From Porticoccaceae bacterium (GTDB lineage: Bacteria > Pseudomonadota > Gammaproteobacteria > Pseudomonadales > Porticoccaceae), in assembly GCA_030741175.1 (NCBI GenBank), contig JASLVT010000007.1, forward strand, positions 1 to 15,791: 15,791 nt of DNA, in the 5' to 3' direction. Made by a program: the position numbers and the translations under genes. Each line of letters begins with the position of its first letter. Position 1 is the first letter of the stretch. Shown in pieces: positions 9,672 through 15,791 of this stretch. The notes beneath the pieces were generated by a model. That model was given only the letters and a program-made list of their open reading frames with translations, was not told the DNA's origin and ran no database searches.

Positions 9672-10436
9672 TCAACTGTCAGACGCAGTTAATCCAAGAA
9701 TTTGAGCGAAAGCCTCCGCCGGTTGGTACCCTGGAATCAATGTACCATCCATCAGAATAATGGCAGGCGTTCCAGTCACGCCAATACGCTGTCCCAAGGC
9801 ATAGTGATCAGCCACGGGATTATCGGCACAGACCGATGTCTTCACCACCTCTCTGCGTTTGATTTTGGTGAGTGTCTCACGCTGATCCTTGGCACACCAA
9901 GCGGTGGCGATTTTGTTGTAGGATGCCGAGGGAATGCCCGCCCTCGGATAGGCCAAATAACGCACCTCAATACCGAAGCTATTGAGCTCTGCCATTTCCT
10001 GATGGAGTTTACGACAATAACCACAGTCCACATCAGTGAACACATTCATAATCGCCTTGGTTGCACCCTCTGGCTTAAAAATAATCATATCTGCAGTGTC
10101 GCGATCGGCGAACAGCTGTCGACGTTCCTCGGTCAAGCGCATATCGCGAATATTAACAAATCGCCCCGGTTCCACCAGATATGGACTGCCATCGAAAAAG
10201 TGCTTTCCATCGGCAGAGACATAGAGGATCGGCCCATTCTGAACCTGCACCTCATAGAACCCTGCAATAGCGCTTTTTCCTATCACCTCATAGTCGAGAT
10301 CAGCACGGCCCGACTTTAACTGCGCAACAATCAAATCGCTCACCGCAACTGGTACTTCAGAGAGCGCTGAAGATGACAATGTCACAACCACTGCTAAGAC
10401 GGCACCTAATCGTATGACTAAATTTTTAAACAACAC
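9672..10436 (-). CDS. dsbC: Periplasmic thiol:disulfide interchange protein DsbC
   Basis: A 254-residue disulfide isomerase precursor that reshuffles wrong disulfides in exported proteins. The N-terminus has a basic start (LFKNLVIRLG), a hydrophobic core (LAVVVTLSSSALS) and a likely signal peptidase site near residue 26. The N-terminal dimerisation region follows, including LYVSADGKHFFDGSPYLV. The thioredoxin-fold domain carries the active site CGYC at 138-141 and the cis-proline loop TGTPA at 221-225. Cys181 and Cys203 match the structural disulfide pair known in DsbC. The start is GTG, with AGGA eight bases upstream; an ATG two bases upstream is out of frame. It lies upstream of hom-thrC on the same strand, an order also seen in other gammaproteobacteria. 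Confidence 0.95.
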   Translation of the reverse strand: MLFKNLVIRLGAVLAVVVTLSSSALSEVPVAVSDLIVAQLKSGRADLDYEVIGKSAIAGFYEVQVQNGPILYVSADGKHFFDGSPYLVEPGRFVNIRDMRLTEERRQLFADRDTADMIIFKPEGATKAIMNVFTDVDCGYCRKLHQEMAELNSFGIEVRYLAYPRAGIPSASYNKIATAWCAKDQRETLTKIKRREVVKTSVCADNPVADHYALGQRIGVTGTPAIILMDGTLIPGYQPAEAFAQILGLTASDS

Positions 10437-10466
10437 ATTAATTGTCCTGAAGAATTAACTGATGAG

Positions 10467-10501
10467 TTGGAGCAAACAGTCTAACTGTGCCTCCAAGTAT
10501 A
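10467..10501 (-). promoter_or_regulatory. Possible dsbC promoter region with an overlapping imperfect palindrome
   Basis: On the minus strand a good -10 hexamer, TATACT (10496-10501), is followed at once by an interrupted inverted repeat: TTGGAG paired with CTCCAA as outer arms (10491-10496 and 10467-10472) and ACAGT/ACTGT as inner arms (10476-10488) around a 3-base centre. No convincing -35 is visible. The dyad would cover the transcription start, so it could be an operator or a 5'-leader hairpin. Its function is unknown. Confidence 0.35.
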
Positions 10502-10520
10502 GGATATTAGTGCGGTACAA

Positions 10521-10540
10521 GAGCGACCCGAGGGCCGCTC
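10521..10540 (-). terminator. Weak terminator candidate after glnK1
   Basis: The minus strand reads GAGCGGCC, CTCG loop, GGTCGCTC: an 8-bp stem with one G-U pair, about 20 bases after the glnK1 stop. It is followed by only a poor T tract (TTGT), so termination may be partial and dsbC might receive read-through. Confidence 0.45.
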
Positions 10541-10560
10541 AAGCTATGGTAATGGGGAGA

Positions 10561-10941
<381 letters not shown>

Positions 10942-11032
10942 TCAGTAAAGATACCTGTTTCTATTAAAAATTGCATCTGTCACTGAACACAATCATCAAA
11001 AAGCTATTCCAGTAGCTACATTTAGTTAATAC

Positions 11033-11063
11033 AAAAAAAAACGGAGCCCTTTCGGGCTCCGTT
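11033..11063 (-). terminator. Strong Rho-independent terminator after amtB
   Basis: On the minus strand ACGGAGCCC and GGGCTCCGT (9 bp, extended by A-T pairs) enclose a GAAA loop and are followed by a long T run (eight or more). It lies about 50 bases after the amtB stop. It separates the torF-glnK2-amtB transcript from glnK1. Confidence 0.93.
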
Positions 11064-11111
11064 AGGTAGATTGCAAAAAGTATTTTTAAGCTCTAATAAT
11101 CGGGGGAATTA

Positions 11112-12347
11112 TTATGACTTAGCATTTGCAAACTCGGGGTAAGCTTCCATACCGCACTCAGCAATATCGACGCCACTGAACTCTTCTTCTTCAGAGACTC
11201 GAATACCCATGGTGGCTTTCAAGATGCCCCAGGCCACTAAGCTAGTGCCAAATACCCATACAAAGATAGTCGCGGCACCAATCAACTGGCCAGAGAACGT
11301 TGAGCCATCATTAGTCAACGGTACTAGTAATAGACCCAATAGACCCACAACGCCGTGAACAGAGATAGCACCGACAGGATCATCGATCTTGAGCTTATCA
11401 AGGGCTAGGATACTGAATACAACTAGCACACCACCAGCCGCACCAAACAATGTGGCCTCCAGTGCAGTAGGCGTAGAAGGTTCAGCAGTAATCGCTACCA
11501 AACCAGCCAATGCACCGTTTAGGGTCATAGTTAGATCAGCCTTACCAAACAGCGCTTTAGCTACTAGCAACGCAGCAATCAGACCACCAGCGGCAGCCGC
11601 ATTAGTATTCATAAATACAACCGCTACAGCGTTAGCACTTTCAACAGAGGCAGTAGCAAGAACAGAACCACCGTTAAAACCAAACCAGCCTAACCATAGG
11701 ATAAATGTACCCAAAGTAGCCATGGGCAGATTTGCACCAGGAATAGCGTTTACTTCACCGTTTGGCCCATACTTGCCTTTACGAGCGCCAAGTAACAGCA
11801 CACCAGCAAGTGCAGCAGATGCACCGGCCATATGTACAATACCTGAACCAGCAAAGTCAGAGAATCCGAGATCACCCAGCGTGTACATACCGAATACAGA
11901 AGCTCCGCCCCAAGTCCAAGCACCTTCCATTGGGTAGATAAATCCAGTCATTACCACGGCAAAAGCCAAGAAAGCCCATAGTTTCATGCGCTCAGCGACC
12001 GCACCAGAAACGATAGACATCGCCGTAGCAACAAATACCACCTGGAAGTAGAAGTCAGCAGATGGCGCGTATGTAGCAGGTTCTTCAGCACCAGTAGCAC
12101 CGTCACCGGTGATGCTGCTCAAGAAGATATCACCACCGTACATAACCGCGTAACCGCAGACCATGTACATGGTGCAGGCTACTGCAAATAGGGAGATATT
12201 CTTAGTCAAGATCTCAGTTGTGTTTTTGGCCCTTACTAAGCCGGCCTCTAGCATGGCAAAACCAGCCGCCATCCACATTACTAGCGCACCGCACATCAAA
12301 AAGTAAAATGTGTCTAGCGCATATTGAAGTTGGAAAATATCAGTCAT
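11112..12347 (-). CDS. amtB: Ammonium transporter (Amt family)
   Basis: An 11-helix inner-membrane channel of 411 residues that takes up ammonium. Family signatures are the N-terminal AAGFAMLEAGLVRAKN (27-42), DFAGSGIVH with Asp164 and the first pore histidine His172, and DDPVGAISVHG with the second pore histidine His331; this is the twin-His pair that lines Amt pores. The cytoplasmic tail GIRVSEEEEFSGVDIAECGMEAYPEF is the conserved element through which P-II proteins close the channel. Unlike E. coli AmtB, no separate cleavable signal peptide precedes the first helix. The ATG has GAGG eight bases upstream. It lies 13 bases after glnK2, the usual glnK-amtB pairing, and is followed by a strong terminator. 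Confidence 0.97.
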   Translation of the reverse strand: MTDIFQLQYALDTFYFLMCGALVMWMAAGFAMLEAGLVRAKNTTEILTKNISLFAVACTMYMVCGYAVMYGGDIFLSSITGDGATGAEEPATYAPSADFYFQVVFVATAMSIVSGAVAERMKLWAFLAFAVVMTGFIYPMEGAWTWGGASVFGMYTLGDLGFSDFAGSGIVHMAGASAALAGVLLLGARKGKYGPNGEVNAIPGANLPMATLGTFILWLGWFGFNGGSVLATASVESANAVAVVFMNTNAAAAGGLIAALLVAKALFGKADLTMTLNGALAGLVAITAEPSTPTALEATLFGAAGGVLVVFSILALDKLKIDDPVGAISVHGVVGLLGLLLVPLTNDGSTFSGQLIGAATIFVWVFGTSLVAWGILKATMGIRVSEEEEFSGVDIAECGMEAYPEFANAKS

Positions 12348-12360
12348 TTTTCAGTCCTCT

Positions 12361-12702
<342 letters not shown>

Positions 12703-12713
12703 TTATCTCCATA

Positions 12714-12731
12714 GGGTGGCCGCAACCACCC
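12714..12731 (-). other. Intergenic hairpin between the TorF-like gene and glnK2
   Basis: GGGTGG and CCACCC form a 6-bp GC-rich stem with a six-base loop, ending a few bases before the glnK2 ribosome binding site. No T run follows, so it is not a standard terminator. It may protect mRNA ends or tune glnK2-amtB translation relative to the upstream gene; that is inference. Confidence 0.5.
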
Positions 12732-12759
12732 ATTTTTGAATAAGCAATAAAGTTTTAAA

Positions 12760-13407
12760 TTACAGAGACTTAGAGATTGTCAGAACAAACTCATTATCAG
12801 CGAACAAACCACCGTCTTCAGACGAATCGATCCAGCTGAAGTCAAAAGCCAGACCAGCTGCTTCAGTGCTCAAAGTAATTGAGTAGTCATCTGCTTCGTT
12901 TGCATCGTCATCAGCAGACATGGTGCCATAGTGGAATCCAACACTTACTGCATCAGTCAGTGACATGCCGTAATCAACATAGATGTAGGTAGAGTCACCA
13001 GTCGATGCATAGTAGTCATCAGAGTAAGCGAAACCTACAGTGACGTCAGAGAAAGAAACACTGCCGTAAATTTCTTCAAATTCCTCAGTGCTTGGACCCT
13101 GTGGGTAGCCATAGAAGAGGTAACCGATGTCGTAGCTAACGTCTTCCGAGAAAGAGCCGCCGTAACCAGCATAGTAGTCCAGTTCCAAACCACCACTGAA
13201 ATCGATGCTTGATGCCCAAGTACCAACGTAGAAGCCGCTTTCAAAAGCTACATCAAATCCACCTGAAAGTGCCTCACCGCCGGACTGATCAATACCACGG
13301 AAAAAGTAGTCAGAACTCAGAGCGACATTACCAGACACTTCAGCAGCCATAGCAGAAGCGCCAGACATCATAGTTGCAGCAAAAATTGCAGTTTTTAAAG
13401 CTTTCAT
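12760..13407 (-). CDS. TorF-like (Gcw_chp / TIGR02001 family) putative outer-membrane beta-barrel protein
   Basis: A 215-residue secreted protein of unknown function. The N-terminus MKALKTAIFAATMMSGASAMAA is a standard signal peptide with an Ala-x-Ala cleavage site. The mature chain opens SGNVALSSDYFFRGIDQS, the hallmark of the TIGR02001/Gcw_chp family, and consists of alternating Tyr/Gly/hydrophobic strands (for example LELDYYAGYGG and TYIYVDYGMSL) ending in EFVLTISKSL, as expected for an outer-membrane barrel. It is strikingly acidic: about 35 Asp/Glu against one Arg and one Lys. I chose the ATG at 13407 because GGAG lies eight bases upstream and the signal peptide begins there. It is the first gene before glnK-amtB, with a sigma-54 promoter and NtrC-like sites upstream. 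A porin for ammonium or other nitrogen compounds is inferred from context only. Confidence 0.8.
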   Translation of the reverse strand: MKALKTAIFAATMMSGASAMAAEVSGNVALSSDYFFRGIDQSGGEALSGGFDVAFESGFYVGTWASSIDFSGGLELDYYAGYGGSFSEDVSYDIGYLFYGYPQGPSTEEFEEIYGSVSFSDVTVGFAYSDDYYASTGDSTYIYVDYGMSLTDAVSVGFHYGTMSADDDANEADDYSITLSTEAAGLAFDFSWIDSSEDGGLFADNEFVLTISKSL

Positions 13408-13495
13408 AGATACATCTCCCAAGACGTAAAGTTAAAAATAAAAAGTTAAGGTTGTAAGCTCAATGCTTATGTTTCTAATGTGTCGATTCAGGGAA

Positions 13496-13511
13496 TGCAT
13501 ATAGCGTGCCA
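13496..13511 (-). promoter_or_regulatory. Sigma-54 (RpoN) promoter of the torF-like-glnK-amtB operon
   Basis: The minus strand reads TGGCACGCTATATGCA. Against the consensus TGGCACG-N4-TTGCA only one base differs, and GG and GC are exactly ten bases apart. Transcription should start near 13485, giving a leader of about 77 bases before the TorF-like ATG. RpoN-dependent transcription of glnK-amtB is well established in proteobacteria. Confidence 0.88.
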
Positions 13512-13562
13512 ATCTTTCAAAACCGGAAAATAAAGGCAATTTTTAATCTGAAATGCTAGTTT

Positions 13563-13579
13563 TGACCCAGATTGGTGCA
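13563..13579 (-). promoter_or_regulatory. NtrC-like binding site, promoter-proximal
   Basis: The minus strand reads TGCACCA-ATC-TGGGTCA, a 17-bp dyad matching 12 of 14 half-site positions of the NtrC pattern TGCACCA-N3-TGGTGCA known from enteric glnA. Its centre is about 86 bases upstream of the predicted start of the sigma-54 promoter. An A/T-rich stretch lies between, suitable for DNA bending, although I see no strict IHF consensus. Confidence 0.65.
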
Positions 13580-13605
13580 TAACATTGCCCACGCACCGAA
13601 CGGGC

Positions 13606-13622
13606 CGCACCAACTTGGACTA
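13606..13622 (-). promoter_or_regulatory. NtrC-like binding site, promoter-distal
   Basis: The minus strand reads TAGTCCA-AGT-TGGTGCG, matching 10 of 14 positions of the NtrC dyad, with one strong half-site. It is centred 43 bp (about four helical turns) from the proximal site, so both would face the same side of the DNA. It also lies in the upstream region of divergent ubiK. Confidence 0.45.
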
Positions 13623-13688
13623 ATGTGATGTAGCCTGTGATTGATAGTAAAAGATTTGCTAAAGTAGCAGGTCAGAGGAGCACCACAA

Positions 13689-13937
13689 ATGAATGCAGAC
13701 GAACTCTACAAGCAAGTATCACAACAACTCAGCCAAACTTTTTCCGGTGCACAAGCCATCAGTGACGAAGTTCATGGGCATCTGCGCAGCGCCATGCTAA
13801 GCACATTTAGCAAGCTGGATTTAGTTACTCGAGAGGAGTTTGACGCACAACGCGCAGTGTTAATGCGCTCTCGAGAAAAAATAGAGATCCTAGAGGCTCA
13901 ACTCGCCAAACTTGAGGCTTCCCTCGCCAACGAATAA
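13689..13937 (+). CDS. ubiK: Ubiquinone biosynthesis accessory factor UbiK (YqiC/BMFP family)
   Basis: A small protein of 82 residues. The N-terminal half (NADELYKQVSQQLSQ...) carries an amphipathic helix. The middle FSKLDLVTREEFDAQRAVLMRSREKIEILEAQLAKLEA is the YqiC/BMFP signature and forms a heptad-rich C-terminal coiled coil. In E. coli UbiK binds UbiJ and helps the aerobic ubiquinone biosynthesis complex; relatives were described earlier as membrane-fusogenic proteins. The ATG has AGAGGAG about nine bases upstream. It is divergent from the nitrogen operon, with a 281-base gap whose visible content is the sigma-54 and NtrC-like elements. comM begins 87 bases downstream and may be co-transcribed. 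I found no convincing promoter of its own. Confidence 0.92.
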   Translation: MNADELYKQVSQQLSQTFSGAQAISDEVHGHLRSAMLSTFSKLDLVTREEFDAQRAVLMRSREKIEILEAQLAKLEASLANE

Positions 13938-14024
13938 CCCACCGCGACATAATCAGATATCTGCACGAGTCGTCTTCATTTCGTGACAAGGAGACAATCG
14001 CACTAACGCAGAGCATTCGCCAAT

Positions 14025-15524
14025 ATGTCACTGGCCACAGTTCAAACCAGAGCAAAACAGGGTATAGAAGCCCCTGCAGTCACCATTGAGGTGCATCTCT
14101 CCAATGGCCTACCCGCCTTTCATATTGTCGGCCTTCCCGAGACTGCGGTTAAAGAGAGCAAGGACCGTGTGCGTAGCGCTATTATCAACTCTCACTTTGA
14201 ATTCCCAGCAAGGCGTATCACCGTCAATCTCGCCCCCGCTGAACTACCCAAAGAAGGCAGTCGGTTTGATCTGGCTATTGCCATCGCTATTCTCGCTGCA
14301 TCGGAACAAATACCCACTGACTTACTTGATGATTATGAATTTATTGGTGAGTTGGCGCTATCAGCAACATTGCGGCCCGTTGAAGCGGTACTACCCTCTG
14401 CATTGTGCTGTGCAGCCGGTGGCAGAAAACTTATTATTAGCCGTGACAATGCCAATGAAGCGGCATTGGTTGAAGAGTTAACCGTACTTCCCGCAGAGCA
14501 TTTACTCGACGTCTCCGCGCATCTGCACCAACGCCAAGCCCTTGCACCTTGGCAGAGGGTCGTCACACAGCCGTCAGTCGTCAATTCAGAACTCAGTGAT
14601 ATCATTGGCCAACAACATGCCAAACGGGCGCTTGAAATCGCCGCTAGCGGCGGTCATCACCTATTACTCTACGGTCCTCCCGGTACCGGAAAAACCATGT
14701 TAGCCAGTCGCTTGCCCAACCTGTTACCGCCACTTGATAATCACCAAGCCATACAGGTGGCCGCTATTCACTCAGTCGCCGGTAGAAGTAATGTGCAACA
14801 GCACAGACAGCGCCCTTTTAGAACACCTCATCACAGCGCCTCCGCCGCGGCGATGGTCGGCGGCGGCAGTAACCCCAAACCAGGCGAAATATCTCTGGCC
14901 CACCAAGGCGTCTTATTTCTGGATGAACTACCAGAATTCCAGCGCCAAGTGTTGGAGATGCTGCGCGAACCTTTAGAATCGGGTGAGATCACAATATCAC
15001 GAGTGGCCAATCAGATTAGCTATCCCGCAAGATTCCAATTGATTGCCGCCATGAATCCCTGCCCCTGTGGCTATCTCGGCAGCCAACGCTGTGTTTGCAC
15101 AGCCGAGCAGATAGGTCGCTATCGCAGTCGCTTATCCGGACCTTTAATGGACAGAATTGATTTGCAGGTGCAAGTCAGCGCTATTGAAAATCAACAACTG
15201 CTGAACCAGCGTAAGCAACCGCCCGGTGAAACAACCGAGGTGGTTCAGCAGCGAGTCTCTAAGGCATGGGATATGCAGCTTAATCGGCAGGGAAAAATCA
15301 ATAGCGAGTTAACCGGTCAACAACTGAAAATCGTTTGTCCACTTAATAGCGCACAACGGGAATTTTTAGATCAAGCCATCGATCACTATGCCCTATCAAC
15401 TCGAGGTTTTTACCGCGTGTTAAAAGTTGCCCGAACCATCGCCGACCTAGCTGGGCTAGAGAAGCCTAAGCTAACACAATATCAGGAGGCACTGAGCTAT
15501 CGCTCCATTATCAGCCATGAATAA
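14025..15524 (+). CDS. comM: ComM/YifB-family Mg-chelatase-like AAA+ ATPase
   Basis: A 499-residue protein close to the usual length (about 500). The N-terminal Lon-protease-like domain (about 1-185) begins MSLATVQTRAKQGIEAPAVT and includes GLPAFHIVGLPETAVKESKDRV and VNLAPAELPKEGSRFDLAIA. The AAA+ core has Walker A GPPGTGKT at 217-224, FRTPHHSAS at 265-273 and Walker B VLFLDE at 296-301. A cysteine cluster follows (Cys346, Cys348, Cys356, Cys358 in NPCPCGYLGSQRCVC), then the C-terminal Mg-chelatase domain with STRGFYRVLKVARTIADL. ComM is known in Vibrio, Acinetobacter and Haemophilus as a helicase that extends recombination of incoming DNA in natural transformation, but the gene is also common in non-competent bacteria. 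The ATG lacks a good ribosome binding site: AAGGAG lies 31 bases upstream. Confidence 0.95.
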   Translation: MSLATVQTRAKQGIEAPAVTIEVHLSNGLPAFHIVGLPETAVKESKDRVRSAIINSHFEFPARRITVNLAPAELPKEGSRFDLAIAIAILAASEQIPTDLLDDYEFIGELALSATLRPVEAVLPSALCCAAGGRKLIISRDNANEAALVEELTVLPAEHLLDVSAHLHQRQALAPWQRVVTQPSVVNSELSDIIGQQHAKRALEIAASGGHHLLLYGPPGTGKTMLASRLPNLLPPLDNHQAIQVAAIHSVAGRSNVQQHRQRPFRTPHHSASAAAMVGGGSNPKPGEISLAHQGVLFLDELPEFQRQVLEMLREPLESGEITISRVANQISYPARFQLIAAMNPCPCGYLGSQRCVCTAEQIGRYRSRLSGPLMDRIDLQVQVSAIENQQLLNQRKQPPGETTEVVQQRVSKAWDMQLNRQGKINSELTGQQLKIVCPLNSAQREFLDQAIDHYALSTRGFYRVLKVARTIADLAGLEKPKLTQYQEALSYRSIISHE

Positions 15525-15545
15525 TCATTGCGCCTGTAATAAGCC

Positions 15546-15565
15546 ACAGCGACGATAATCGCTGT
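15546..15565 (+). terminator. Weak terminator-like hairpin after comM
   Basis: ACAGCGA, a six-base loop and TCGCTGT form a perfect 7-bp stem 21 bases after the comM stop. Only ACACTTTGTT follows, so a proper T run is missing. It may end or protect comM mRNA, or mark the boundary with the next gene. Confidence 0.4.
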
Positions 15566-15634
15566 ACACTTTGTTATATGCAGTATTTAAGCAATTGGCT
15601 ATGATGTGGTTCATCTTGGTGAACTGGAATATTT

Positions 15635-15791
15635 ATGGATCTTGCTGAAGGCTTGCTGATTATCACATCGGTGCACCTGCTGGCTGCAGCATCGCCCGGC
15701 CCTGATTTTGTATTGGTTTCTCAGCAGACATTAAGCAATGGCAAGCGTGCCGGACTACTCTGTAGTCTGGGTATTGCGCTGGGGTTATCCG
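15635..15791 (+). CDS. LysE/RhtB-family amino-acid exporter (N-terminal fragment, cut by window edge)
   Basis: The first 52 codons of a membrane protein. It starts MDLAEGLLIITSVHLLAAASPGPDF and continues VLVSQQTLSNGKRAGLLCSLGIALGLS. The SPGPDF motif after the first hydrophobic segment, and the G-x-x-AGL-x-x-x-x-GIALG turn into the second helix, are diagnostic for the LysE/RhtB exporter superfamily, which expels amino acids such as lysine, homoserine or threonine. The substrate cannot be told from this fragment. The ATG has GGA about eight bases upstream and follows comM by 110 bases, so it is probably a separate transcription unit. Confidence 0.88.
   Translation, partial: MDLAEGLLIITSVHLLAAASPGPDFVLVSQQTLSNGKRAGLLCSLGIALGLS

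Noticed and set aside
9702..10319. Plus-strand reading frame of about 205 codons opposite dsbC
   Set aside because: It covers the DsbC active site on the other strand, shows no ribosome binding site and resembles no known protein.
11389..11937. Plus-strand reading frame of 182 codons opposite amtB
   Set aside because: The Ala/Pro/Ser-rich composition is the mirror of the hydrophobic channel gene; no independent evidence for a gene.
15566..15634. Promoter for the LysE-family gene (TATGAT at 15600-15605)
   Set aside because: No -35 hexamer at 16-18 bases; the match could be chance in an A/T-rich gap.

Overview
This window looks like chromosomal DNA from a free-living, probably marine, gammaproteobacterium. 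The evidence is the gene order rpsT / murJ-ribF-ileS-lspA-fkpB, the dsbC-hom-thrC cluster with a monofunctional homoserine dehydrogenase (Pseudomonas-like rather than the fused ThrA of E. coli), and the glnK-amtB / ubiK / comM neighbourhood. A Cellvibrionales/SAR92-like origin would fit the strongly acidic secreted protein and the balanced base composition, but that placement is only a guess. I see no rRNA, tRNA, CRISPR array, insertion sequence or prophage. Almost every base belongs to an intact housekeeping gene or a short regulatory gap, and no gene-free stretch exceeds 300 bases.

Layout. Bases 1-6242 (minus strand) form the envelope/translation operon murJ-ribF-ileS-lspA-fkpB, with fkpB running off the left edge. 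Divergently transcribed rpsT (6471-6737, plus) has its own promoter and shares a bidirectional terminator with thrC. Bases 6816-10436 (minus) hold dsbC, hom and thrC. A promoter-terminator arrangement lies between dsbC and hom. Bases 10561-13407 (minus) hold an ammonium block: a TorF-like outer-membrane protein gene, glnK2, amtB, a strong terminator, then a second P-II gene (glnK1). On the plus strand, ubiK (13689-13937) and comM (14025-15524) run the other way, followed by the start of a LysE/RhtB-family exporter cut by the right edge.

The most interesting part is the nitrogen block. Upstream of the TorF-like gene, on the minus strand, is a near-consensus sigma-54 promoter (13496-13511) with two NtrC-like 17-bp dyads 43 bp apart (13563-13579 and 13606-13622). 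This predicts that an outer-membrane beta-barrel, a P-II signal protein and the ammonium channel are made together under nitrogen limitation. The barrel protein is exceptionally acidic (about 35 Asp/Glu against one Arg and one Lys in the mature chain), which suggests, as inference only, a cation-attracting outer-membrane pore paired with the inner-membrane Amt channel. The second P-II gene follows the amtB terminator, has no visible sigma-54 site and may act as the constitutive (GlnB-like) copy.
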